NCBI GenBank assembly: GCA_041397765.1
Contig: JAWKWA010000009.1
Coordinates: 124,001-188,000 of the forward strand
DNA from: JAWKWA01 sp041397765
GTDB lineage: Bacteria; Pseudomonadota; Alphaproteobacteria; Rhizobiales; Hyphomicrobiaceae
Reading direction: 5' to 3'
Length of the DNA stretch: 64,000 nt
Both the position numbers and the translations under genes were made by a program. Within the stretch, counting starts at the first letter, position 1. Each line of letters starts with the position of its first letter. Below are positions 10,006 through 19,663 of the stretch, piece after piece. The notes under the pieces were generated by a model. The model was not told the DNA's origin. It saw nothing but the letters and a program-made list of their open reading frames with translations, and made no database searches.

Positions 10006-10031
10006 TCACGCCCGCGCAGGCGGGCGCCCAG
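10006..10031. repeat. Small GC palindromic repeat, copy 2 (inverted)
   Basis: Exact reverse complement of 9848-9873. The two copies are 132 bases apart and could pair as a large hairpin. Confidence 0.6.
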
Positions 10032-10127
10032 TCAGGCCGCATCGGGCGATCAGACTCTTTTCGGGCGAGGCTGATTCATGCACCCGATGCGTGCGGACGC
10101 CCGCATCTCCGGCAATCTGGCTAGTGG

Positions 10128-10293
10128 AGCGAATTTGACACTTCGTGTCCCGGTTGCTGCGAAGCGCGTTCTCAAGTGTCAAATTCAAGAGCTCAACTGA
10201 ATCATAAGCTTGCTGGTGGTTCTCATGATTCCGACATTTGCTCTCACGGGATCTGAAACGGGATGCAAATGTCGGAATCGAACCACTATGGTC
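10128..10293. repeat. Structured interspersed repeat, copy A
   Basis: Two nested inverted repeats. The first has 13-bp perfect arms, GAATTTGACACTT (10131-10143) and its complement (10174-10186). The second has 15-bp perfect arms, GATTCCGACATTTGC (10227-10241) and its complement (10265-10279), extended by TGGTTC/GAACCA across a 4-base bulge. A diverged copy with the same order of blocks is at 53365-53570. The repeat ends at the stop codon of the Rieske oxygenase gene. It carries no coding frame; a MITE-like or RNA-structured element is possible. Confidence 0.75.
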
Positions 10294-11431
10294 AGCTCAC
10301 ATCGTGGCCCATGGCCTCCATCCACATGCGCTGGAAATGGTGGACGCCGTGCTCGCTGAGGGCCATCTGGCGGCTGTCGACGACGAAGCGCCCCTGGTTG
10401 TAGCCCTTGGAGCGCAGGCCCTTCTGCACGCTCTCGCACAGGGCGATGTCCTCGGGCTGCAGCGTCTCGTCCATATAGACCATGGCCGCCTCGATCTGCT
10501 TCGAGGGCTTACCGGGCGGCAGGTACCAGTCGAGATGCTCGATGGTGCGCTCGGGGCCTGCCGGAATGATCAGCAGCGTCGAGATGTTGGGATCGCCGGG
10601 ATAGATCCAGATCGTCAGGTTCGGCCAGATGAACCAGCCGGCATAGCCGAAATCGACCTCGCCCTTCTTGAACTCATAGGCGGCGTTCTTCACCGAGCGC
10701 GCGGCGTCCGAGATCTGGCTGACATAGAGCCCGTTCGGCACGTTGCGGTAGCTGTCCATGTCGACGAGATCGACGAAGTCCTTGTGCGCCGGGTGGCAGT
10801 GGTAGCATTCGAGGAAGTTGTCGATCAGCACCTTCCAGTTGGCCTTGACGTCGTAGTCGTGACGGTGGGCGTAGACGACGTCGTCGATGCGCGGGCAGTA
10901 TTTGCGGATCTCGGCCTCGAGGCCGGGCGCCTGCTCGGCGAAGGGCCTGGCGTCGGGATCGAGATTGACGAAGACGAAGCCACAGAACTCCTCGACCCGG
11001 ATCGGCTTCAGCGCGAAGTCGCAGGCCTTGAAATCGGCCATGCCCTTGGTCAGGCGCGAGGTCTTCAGGCTGCCGTCGAGATTGTAGGCCCAGGCGTGAT
11101 AGGGGCAGACGATCAGCTTGGCGTTGCCGCTGCCCTTGACGAGCTCGTGGCCGCGATGCTGGCAGACGTTGTAGAAGCCCCGCAGCTCGCCGTCCCGGCC
11201 GCGCACGACGAACAGGTCCTGCTCGTGGATCTCGGCGGTGATGTAGTCGCCGGCTTTGGCGAGCTGGCTCTTGTGGCCGGCGCACCACCAGCTCTTGTAG
11301 AACACCGCCTCTTTCTCGGCCTCGTAGATCGCGGGATCGGTATAGAAGCGGGCCGGCATGGTGAAGGAGCGCGCGGGGTCGGCACAGAACGGCTGGTCGC
11401 CCTTGCCCAGTCGCAGGACCGGAATGTTCAT
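10292..11431 (-). CDS. Rieske [2Fe-2S] aromatic-ring/quaternary-amine oxygenase alpha subunit
   Basis: 379 residues. The Rieske centre is Cys90-X-His92 and Cys109-X2-His112 (CQHRGH, CPYHAW). The catalytic domain has the mononuclear-iron motif with His211 and His216 (DNFLECYHCHPAH) and Asp328 as the likely third ligand. Length and motifs resemble oxygenases acting on choline, glycine betaine, carnitine or stachydrine as well as aromatics; the substrate is unresolved. The frame stays open far upstream, but the ATG at 11431 gives the family N-terminus. It is divergent from a LysR regulator 147 bases away, its likely controller. No reductase subunit is adjacent, so electrons must come from elsewhere. 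Confidence 0.88.
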   Translation of the reverse strand: MNIPVLRLGKGDQPFCADPARSFTMPARFYTDPAIYEAEKEAVFYKSWWCAGHKSQLAKAGDYITAEIHEQDLFVVRGRDGELRGFYNVCQHRGHELVKGSGNAKLIVCPYHAWAYNLDGSLKTSRLTKGMADFKACDFALKPIRVEEFCGFVFVNLDPDARPFAEQAPGLEAEIRKYCPRIDDVVYAHRHDYDVKANWKVLIDNFLECYHCHPAHKDFVDLVDMDSYRNVPNGLYVSQISDAARSVKNAAYEFKKGEVDFGYAGWFIWPNLTIWIYPGDPNISTLLIIPAGPERTIEHLDWYLPPGKPSKQIEAAMVYMDETLQPEDIALCESVQKGLRSKGYNQGRFVVDSRQMALSEHGVHHFQRMWMEAMGHDVS

Positions 11432-11578
11432 GGCGTCAGTTCCTCCTGGAGAAGGATCGGCTGGTGTCGTCGAGCTTCCCGCGTCCCTTTGACGCGCGAA
11501 GGCTCGACGCATAAGCTTGCCGCATGGCAGAGCCCCGCTCAAACGACCATTGCTCGGGCAAATCCATGAGATACCGTC

Positions 11579-12637
11579 ATGGATAATCTCAAATCCTCGC
11601 TCCCCCCGCTGGCGACTCTCGCCACCTTCGAGGCCGCGGCGAGGCATTCGAGCTTCACGGCGGCGGCCGCCGAGCTGCATGTCACGCAGGCTGCCGTCAG
11701 CCGGCAGATCCGCCAGCTCGAGGACCATCTCGGCCATCGCCTGTTCGTCAGGGCGCACCGGGCGGTGGCGCTGACGCGGGAGGGCCGCGATTTCCTGCAC
11801 ACCGTCACCGCGGCCCTCACCCATATCGCCGATGCCAGCCGGGAGTTGAAGGCGAGCGACAGCCATCCCCGGCTCACCATCGGTGCCGACCAGTCGGCGG
11901 CGCGGCTCTGGCTGATGCCGGTGCTCGCCGCCTTCTGCGCACGCGCCCCCCAGATCACGCTGCGCCTCGTCATCTCGGATGACGACGACCGGCTGCTGTC
12001 GGACGATCTCGACCTCGCCATCCTGCACGGGGCGCCGCCGTTTCGCGGGCACGAGAGCGCGCTCGTTTTCCCCGAGCGGGTCTTTCCGGTCGCAAGCCCC
12101 GGCTATCTCGCGTCGCGGGCCCCGCTCGCGGGCCCGGCGGACCTGGCGGCCGAGCGGCTGATCGACCTGGAGGACGAGCACGGGAGCTGGCTCAACTGGC
12201 GGATCTGGCTGACGGCGCACGGTGTCGGCCCGGCCGGTCCGCGCGCATTCACGGCCGACAGCTATCCCGCCGTCATCGCGGCGGCGCGGGAGGGCCTTGG
12301 CATCGCCCTCGGCTGGCAGGGGCTGGTCGACCGCGACTTGGCCGAAGGCCGGCTCGTCCCAGCGCTCGAAGCGCGCATGGCGACACGATTCGGCTATCAT
12401 CTCGTCTGGCCGTCCTCGCGCGAGCGTGCGGCGGTACAGATCATCGCCGCGGATTTCATCCTGCGCCACCGGCCGGACTGGGCGCGCGGCGAGGCTGCCG
12501 AGCCGGGGCAGACGGTCGAGCCCGCGGAAAAACGCCGGATTCCCACGGCATCGGTGATGAGCGATGCCACGCCCGGGCGAGCGGGAAAAGAGCCCAGCCG
12601 CAGCGGCCGGAAGGCGCCCGAAGCGGAGACGAGATGA
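11579..12637 (+). CDS. LysR family transcriptional regulator (GcvA-like)
   Basis: 352 residues. The N-terminal winged helix-turn-helix (about 10-70) has the sequence FEAAARHSSFTAAAAELHVT and the VSRQIRQLE recognition segment. It is followed by a periplasmic-binding-protein-like effector domain (about 95-300) and a low-complexity C-terminal tail. It is divergent from the Rieske oxygenase at 10292-11431 and probably regulates it, the usual LysR arrangement. Its TGA overlaps the ATG of the next gene (ATGA at 12634-12637), so the two are likely co-translated. The effector is unknown. Confidence 0.9.
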   Translation: MDNLKSSLPPLATLATFEAAARHSSFTAAAAELHVTQAAVSRQIRQLEDHLGHRLFVRAHRAVALTREGRDFLHTVTAALTHIADASRELKASDSHPRLTIGADQSAARLWLMPVLAAFCARAPQITLRLVISDDDDRLLSDDLDLAILHGAPPFRGHESALVFPERVFPVASPGYLASRAPLAGPADLAAERLIDLEDEHGSWLNWRIWLTAHGVGPAGPRAFTADSYPAVIAAAREGLGIALGWQGLVDRDLAEGRLVPALEARMATRFGYHLVWPSSRERAAVQIIAADFILRHRPDWARGEAAEPGQTVEPAEKRRIPTASVMSDATPGRAGKEPSRSGRKAPEAETR

Positions 12638-13935
12638 GGAGCGCCCGCATGACGAGACGTTTCACGAGGCCCGCCGCGCTCGCAGTGCTCGCACTTCTGG
12701 TGCTGGCTGCGCCCTTGCTCGCAACGCCGGCGGCCGCCTATTCCAAGCGCGTGCTCGCAGCCCTGACCGAGGCGCAGCGCAAGGAGGTCGCAACGGTCGA
12801 GAAAGCGAAGGCGGCGTTCCGTGCCGCCCTCGACAGCTACTGGTCGACCGCGACGCGGCTCAGAACCGAGCGGCGCGCGCGGATCAAGAAAGGGCTCGCA
12901 TTGTCGAGCGAGAACTTCGTCACCGAGCAGCCGCCCGAGTACAAGGGCCCCGAGCTCAGCAAGGATCTGGCCACCCTCATCGATCGCCTCGTCGCTGCCG
13001 AGGGCGGCGAGAAGAAGCCCGGCCCGACCGACCTCGAACCGCGGGAGGCGATCCCGGGGGTCGATGCGTTTCTCGCCGCCGCGAAGAAGCACTACGGCTT
13101 TCAGCCCGACCTCGTCGAGGAGGCGGAGTTCCGGCGGCGCTATGCCATCGAGGCGCTGGCGGTCGGACTGACGCGCGAGCAGATCGTCCGCGTCTTCGCG
13201 CTCGAGACGGGCGGGCGCGGCACGTTCGACATGCAGTCGGGCATCAATCCGGTGACGCGCAAGGGCCGGCCGATCTCGACCGCGATCGGCTATGCCCAGC
13301 TGCTCGGCGCCAATTCGATCGGCGAGATCGGCAAGCGCGGGGCGGACTATGTGAAGCGACTGGAAGCGATGGCGAGCACGGAGGGCGTCGATCCGCAGCG
13401 GGCCGAGCGACTGATGCGGAAGGCCGGTATCCTGACGCGCATGGTGCTCGACGCGCGCTCGGCGGGCAGCACCTGGCCGCGGCACGTCGCCTATGCGCGG
13501 ACCGGGCGGGGCCTCGGCATCCATGCGCTCAATCTCGACGGCGATATCGGGCCGTGGCTGCAGGTCAACAAGCTGGCGGACCTGAAGGAGACGGCGACGC
13601 GCTACGGCTTCGAGAACCTGACCGGCGGCCAGCTCGAGCTCATGAACCTCGCCGGCCCCTCATCGGGCCTCGAGATGATGTCGGCGATCGCCCAGGACAT
13701 GCCGACGGCGAACTTCTTCGAGCGTGGCGGCTACTACCGCAATCCGGTCGTACAGAAGCGGACCGCGGCCGAGCTCTTGAGGACGCTCGACGAGCGGATC
13801 GACGTGCATATGAAGAAGCCGGATTCGATCGCCTTTTCGGCGATCTTCGATGAGCTCGGGTCCGGCGGCAACGGCATGACCGAGGCCGAGGCGGGAGCTG
13901 CAGCGACACCCGTCCACAAGTCCCGCGAGAAATAG
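12634..13935 (+). CDS. Exported protein with lysozyme/transglycosylase-like features, function unknown
   Basis: 433 residues with an N-terminal signal peptide (Arg-rich start, then a hydrophobic stretch ending at TPAAAYS). I do not recognise a named family. The central part has FALETGGRGTFDMQSG followed by GYAQLLGANS, which resembles the catalytic-Glu and GYxQ segments of lytic transglycosylases, so a peptidoglycan-active enzyme is possible. The start overlaps the stop of the upstream LysR gene (ATGA), suggesting translational coupling. An alternative start is the ATG at 12649. A conserved hypothetical with unknown substrate is the safest call. Confidence 0.65.
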   Translation: MRSARMTRRFTRPAALAVLALLVLAAPLLATPAAAYSKRVLAALTEAQRKEVATVEKAKAAFRAALDSYWSTATRLRTERRARIKKGLALSSENFVTEQPPEYKGPELSKDLATLIDRLVAAEGGEKKPGPTDLEPREAIPGVDAFLAAAKKHYGFQPDLVEEAEFRRRYAIEALAVGLTREQIVRVFALETGGRGTFDMQSGINPVTRKGRPISTAIGYAQLLGANSIGEIGKRGADYVKRLEAMASTEGVDPQRAERLMRKAGILTRMVLDARSAGSTWPRHVAYARTGRGLGIHALNLDGDIGPWLQVNKLADLKETATRYGFENLTGGQLELMNLAGPSSGLEMMSAIAQDMPTANFFERGGYYRNPVVQKRTAAELLRTLDERIDVHMKKPDSIAFSAIFDELGSGGNGMTEAEAGAAATPVHKSREK

Positions 13936-13982
13936 CCGAGCCGGCCCCCGCGCGATATGCGCCGGGAGGAGGCCGCACCTTG

Positions 13983-14031
13983 GAGCATGTCCGACTTGCT
14001 TGGAATCGGTTCGAGCGTGTCGGACATGCTC
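13983..14031. repeat. Inverted repeat in the hutU downstream spacer
   Basis: 13-bp perfect arms GAGCATGTCCGAC (13983-13995) and complement (14019-14031), with an alternative inner pairing GTTCGAGC/GCTCGAAC (14009-14016 and 14028-14035). It lies between two converging genes and could end transcription. The following bases 14063-14082 resemble 10084-10103 (CGATGCG..CGGACGCCCGC), suggesting a repeat family. Confidence 0.5.
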
Positions 14032-14169
14032 GAACTGTTTGTCTCAATGTCAGAGTCACGGCTTCGATGCGCACGGACGCCCGCGTTTCGAGCGATCAGG
14101 ATCTGGATTCCAGTGCGGAGACAGGCGCGGGGACCATCTGGCCCGCCGCGCCAGACCTCGATCGCTCGG

Positions 14170-15848
<1,679 letters not shown>

Positions 15849-15852
<4 letters not shown>

Positions 15853-16658
15853 CCTTTCTTTCCCGCGTCCCCGGCATAGCGCAGCATGCGGCCGAGGATC
15901 GCCATCAACACGATCCGGATCGCTGGCGCCTTCGCCTCGTCATAAGCGAAGGGCGGCTCCTCCTGCATGTAGGCGCGGCAGGCGAGTTCCATCTGCACGG
16001 CGTGCACATTCTCGTCCGGACGCCCGTAGTGGCGCGTGATCCAGCCGCCCTTGAAGCGGCCGTTGACGACATGGCTGAAGCTGCCCGCCTCGGCCATGGT
16101 CCGCGCGATCTCCGCCTCAAGGGCGGGCGCACAGGAAGCGCCCGAATTGGTGCCGAGATTCATGACCGGCAATTCGCCCGGGAAGAGCCGCGGGATCACC
16201 GAGCGGATCGAATGGCAGTCGTAGAGAAGGACCTGCCCATGGGCGGCCTTCACCCGCGCGATCTCGGCCTCGAGCGTTGCATGATAGGGCCTGAAATAGC
16301 GCTCGCGGCGCTCGGCGATCTCGTCGGGCGATGGCTCCTTGCCCGACCGATAGATCGGCTCGCCGTCGAAGGTCGTCGTCGGCACCAGTTCGGTCGTCGC
16401 CTGGCCCGGATAGAGCGAGACGCCGGAGGGGTCACGGTTGAGGTCGATGACATAGCGCGAGAGCCTGGCCGACAGGATCGTCGCGTCCATGGCGACGCCG
16501 AAATCATAAAGCCGCTCCAGCCACCAGTCGGTATCGACGAGCGAGCGGCCGGCGGGCGTCATGCGCTCGGAAAGACCCTCGGTCAGCTCGCGGCCGCAAT
16601 GGGGGATCGACAGGATGAGCGGCGAGGCACCAACTCTCAGGTTGCAGATCCCGCTCAT
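15849..16658 (-). CDS. hutG: N-formylglutamate deformylase
   Basis: 269 residues. It hydrolyses N-formyl-L-glutamate to glutamate and formate, the last step of the five-step Hut route. The N-terminal ILSIPHCGRELTEG and the YDCHSIRS and MNLGTN segments match the FGase family. The frame is open much further upstream, but the ATG at 16658 gives the family N-terminus and overlaps the hutH stop codon (ATGA). It sits between hutH and hutU in one operon. Together with the divergent hutF it shows that formiminoglutamate is deiminated before deformylation rather than cleaved directly. Confidence 0.95.
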
Positions 16659-18247
16659 GGCGCGACCTCCAGCGCCGGCAGCGCGTCGGCGCCGGCCGTG
16701 GCCACCACGGCACCGCTGGCGACGAGATCGGCGGCGATCGCCAGTTCGCCAGCCATCATGCGGTCCTCCTCCAGCATCGGCACGTCCGTGCGCAGGAGCA
16801 CGATCACCGCCTCGAGCTCGGGGCTCGTCCTGAGATCGCGCGGCTTGCCGCCCTTCAGCCGCGAGAAGCCGCGTCCGTCCTTGCGCAAGTCGACGCCTTG
16901 GGCGGCGACCAGCAGCTCGATGCCGACGATGCGCGCGAGATTGGCGTTCATCTCCATCAACCGGCGGGCGCCGTGGGCCGCCATGGAGACGTGATCCTCC
17001 TGGTTGGCGCTCGTCGGGGTCGAATCGATCGAGGCCGGTGTCGCGCGCTGCTTGTTCTCGGCAAAGATCGCCGCCGCCGTCACCTCGGCGACCATATAGC
17101 CGGAGTTGAGGCCCGGCGCGGGCGAGAGAAAGGCCGGCAGATCGAAATTGAGCGCGGGATCGACGAGCGTCGCGATGCGACGCTCGGTGATGGCGCCGAT
17201 CTCGGACAGTGCGATCGCGATCTGGTCGGCGGCGAAGGCGACGGGCTCGGCGTGGAAGTTGCCGCCCGAGACGATGTCGCCGCTCGCCGTCAGCACCAGC
17301 GGGTTGTCGGTGACGGCATTCGCCTCGATGGCGAGCGTGCGCGCGGCCGACGTCAGGAGATCGAGACAGGCGCCCATCACCTGCGGCTGGCAACGGAAGC
17401 AATAGGGATCCTGCACGCGCTCGTCGCCCTCCAGATGCGCGGTGCGGATGACGCTGCCTTCGAGCAGCGCGACCAGCGCGCCGGCCGCCGCGATCTGGCC
17501 CTTGTGACCGCGTAGCGCATGGATCTCGGGGCGGAACGGCGTCGTCGAGCCCATCAGCGCATCGACCGAGAGCGCTCCCGTCACCAGCGCGGAGAGCGCC
17601 AGCCGCCAGGCGTCGAAGAGGCCGGCGAGGGCATAGGCGGTCGAGAACTGGGTGCCGTTGATGAGGGCGAGACCTTCCTTCGGGCCGAGCACGGCCGGCG
17701 CGAGCCCGGCCTTGGCGAGCGCCTTGGCCGCACGCATACGCTTGCCGGCAAAATCGACCTCGCCCTCGCCGAGCATGGCGGCCGTCATATGGGCGAGCGG
17801 CGCCAGATCGCCGGAGGCTCCGACCGAGCCCTGCTGCGGCACGACCGGGTGAATGCCCTTCTCGAGCATCGCCTCGATCAGCCGGATGATCTCGAGGCGG
17901 ACGCCAGAAGCGCCGCGGCCGAGCGAGACGAGCTTCAGCGCCATCATCAGCCGGACGATCGCGACGGGCGTGTCGGGTCCCATGCCGCAACTGTGCGAGA
18001 GGATGAGATTGCGCTGCAGGGTGGCGGTGTCGCCCGGCGGGATCTTGATCTGCGCGTTCTTGCCAAAGCCGGTATTGACGCCATAGACGGCGACATCGCC
18101 GTCGGCGGCGCGGCTTACGGTCTTGGCCGCGCGCATGATCGCCGCCTCGGCCGCAGTGTCGAGGCGCGCGGCCAGCCCTTCCCGGTAGATGCGCTCCAGA
18201 TCCCCGAGCTTGACCTCGCCCGGCACGAGCACGATCGCCTCAGACAT
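16655..18247 (-). CDS. hutH: Histidine ammonia-lyase
   Basis: 530 residues. It removes ammonia from L-histidine to give urocanate, the committed step of the pathway. The Ala144-Ser145-Gly146 triplet in GSVGASGDLAPLAHM forms the MIO prosthetic group autocatalytically. YGVNTGFGK near residue 55 and the SANQEDHVSM segment are also typical. It overlaps hutI by 8 bases upstream and hutG by 4 downstream, so the operon is translationally coupled throughout. Confidence 0.97.
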   Translation of the reverse strand: MSEAIVLVPGEVKLGDLERIYREGLAARLDTAAEAAIMRAAKTVSRAADGDVAVYGVNTGFGKNAQIKIPPGDTATLQRNLILSHSCGMGPDTPVAIVRLMMALKLVSLGRGASGVRLEIIRLIEAMLEKGIHPVVPQQGSVGASGDLAPLAHMTAAMLGEGEVDFAGKRMRAAKALAKAGLAPAVLGPKEGLALINGTQFSTAYALAGLFDAWRLALSALVTGALSVDALMGSTTPFRPEIHALRGHKGQIAAAGALVALLEGSVIRTAHLEGDERVQDPYCFRCQPQVMGACLDLLTSAARTLAIEANAVTDNPLVLTASGDIVSGGNFHAEPVAFAADQIAIALSEIGAITERRIATLVDPALNFDLPAFLSPAPGLNSGYMVAEVTAAAIFAENKQRATPASIDSTPTSANQEDHVSMAAHGARRLMEMNANLARIVGIELLVAAQGVDLRKDGRGFSRLKGGKPRDLRTSPELEAVIVLLRTDVPMLEEDRMMAGELAIAADLVASGAVVATAGADALPALEVAP

Positions 18248-19442
18248 GGCCCCTCCACACGCGCTTCCACAAGGGGTTGTGACCGATGCCGTAGACGATC
18301 TCGGCCGGCTCCCCGACGTTCCAGATGGCCAGATCGCACCATTTGGTCGGCGCGACGGTGCCCGAATGATCGAGGATGCCGAGCGCGCGCGCGGCTTCGC
18401 GCGTCGTGCCGGCGAGGGCCTCGAGCGGTGTCAGGCCGAAGAACGTGCATGCCATGTTCATGGCGAGCAGCAGCGAGGTCAGGGGCGACGAGCCGGGATT
18501 GCAGTCGGTCGCGCCCGCCATCGGCACACCGGCCGCTCGAAGGCCCGCGACCGGAGGCTTGCGCGTCTCCTTGATGAAATAGAATGCGCCCGGCAGCAGC
18601 ACCGCGACGGTGCCGGCCTTCGCCATCGCCGCGATGCCGGCCTCGTCGAGAAACTCGACGTGATCGGCCGAGAGCGCCGCGAATTCGGCCGCCGCCATGG
18701 CCGCGCCACCAAGGTTCGAGAGCTGCTCGGCGTGGATCTTGACGGGAATGCCGGCGGCGCGGGCGGCGGCGAATACGCGCCGCACCTGGTCGGGCGAAAA
18801 GGCGATCCCCTCGCAGAAGGCATCGACCGCATCGACCAGCGATTCGCCGACGGCGAGGGGGAGCTGGCGCTCGATCACGTCGGCGATATAGGCGTCCTTG
18901 TCGGTGGCGCCGGGCGGCATGGCATGCGCACCCAGATGGGTCGCGCGCACCGTGACATTACGCGTGCGCTCCAGACGGCGGGCCGCCCGCAGCATCTTCG
19001 CCTCGTTCTCGGCGTCGAGCCCGTAGCCCGATTTCACCTCGATGGTGGTGACGCCCTCGGCGATCAGCCGGTCGAGGCGCGGCAATGTCTCGGCGACGAG
19101 ACGATCCTCGCTCGCCGCCCGGACCGACCTTACCGTCGAGACGATGCCGCCGCCGGCGCGCGCCACCTCCTCGTAGCTGCGTCCCTCGAGCCGCATCTGC
19201 CATTCGCCGGCCCGATTGCCGGCGTGGACGATGTGGGTGTGGCAGTCGACGAGGCCGGGCGTCACCAGCCGCCCTTCGGCATCGAGGGTCTCGCGGGCGG
19301 TCGGCGCGTCACCGGCCGGGCCGAGGAAGACGATGCGGCCGGAGCGCTCGGCGATGGCGAGGCCTTCGGCGGGCGGGCGGGCGTCGGCACCCGGCTCGCC
19401 GGTCCAGATGCGCCCGTTGACGATGAGACGATCGGCTTGCAT
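18240..19442 (-). CDS. hutI: Imidazolonepropionase
   Basis: 400 residues of the amidohydrolase superfamily. It opens imidazolonepropionate to N-formimino-L-glutamate. The first metal motif GLVDCHTHIVHAGNR, the KSGYGL loop, HAEQ and the late ATDCNPG motif are present. The ATG at 19442 is preferred: the frame runs open to 19559 but the upstream part is not family-like. It is the first gene of the operon; the 221-base divergent gap to hutF holds the HutC-like operators. Confidence 0.95.
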   Translation of the reverse strand: MQADRLIVNGRIWTGEPGADARPPAEGLAIAERSGRIVFLGPAGDAPTARETLDAEGRLVTPGLVDCHTHIVHAGNRAGEWQMRLEGRSYEEVARAGGGIVSTVRSVRAASEDRLVAETLPRLDRLIAEGVTTIEVKSGYGLDAENEAKMLRAARRLERTRNVTVRATHLGAHAMPPGATDKDAYIADVIERQLPLAVGESLVDAVDAFCEGIAFSPDQVRRVFAAARAAGIPVKIHAEQLSNLGGAAMAAAEFAALSADHVEFLDEAGIAAMAKAGTVAVLLPGAFYFIKETRKPPVAGLRAAGVPMAGATDCNPGSSPLTSLLLAMNMACTFFGLTPLEALAGTTREAARALGILDHSGTVAPTKWCDLAIWNVGEPAEIVYGIGHNPLWKRVWRGHV

Positions 19443-19604
19443 GTCCTTCACCCGGCTTGTTCCGGACGCGGCCGCAGCCCCGCCCCGGTGATGGGCCCCT
19501 CGATGTCGGGCCGCCGACCAGTCTATGCCGATCGGGCGACGCCGTGCGAGGCTTCGCACGCCATCGGATGCCGCCGTAAAACCGGATCGAGGCCGGCAGG
19601 CTGC

Positions 19605-19644
19605 TTTTGTCTATCCATAACCAGATGCTTTTGTCTATACATAA
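19605..19644. promoter_or_regulatory. Two tandem HutC-like operator boxes upstream of hutF
   Basis: Box 1 at 19605-19620 (TTTTGTCTATCCATAA) and box 2 at 19629-19644 (TTTTGTCTATACATAA) differ at one base and are 24 bases apart. The TGTCTATACA core resembles the TGTATATACA-type operator bound by the GntR-family repressor HutC, which responds to urocanate. They lie in the divergent hutI-hutF gap, just upstream of the hutF ribosome binding site (AGGAGAG at 19650-19656). No hutC gene is in the window; regulation is an inference from the motif and position. Confidence 0.65.
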
Positions 19645-19663
19645 TCCGAGAGGAGAGCCCGCC

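Larger units (their letters stand above)
9587..10127. other. Gene-poor, repeat-containing spacer
   Basis: No supportable coding sequence is seen. The spacer holds an inverted pair of GC palindromes (annotated separately) and a 15-base direct repeat TCGGGCGATCAGACT at 9702-9716 and 10042-10056. It looks like a landing zone for small interspersed repeats. Confidence 0.5.

Noticed and set aside
11432..12469. Upstream extension of the Rieske frame, antisense to the LysR gene
   Set aside because: The family N-terminus starts at 11431; the LysR protein on the other strand is clear.
19544..19559. GTGCGA/TCGCAC hairpin upstream of hutF
   Set aside because: Six-bp arms are expected by chance at this GC content; weaker than the HutC-like boxes.
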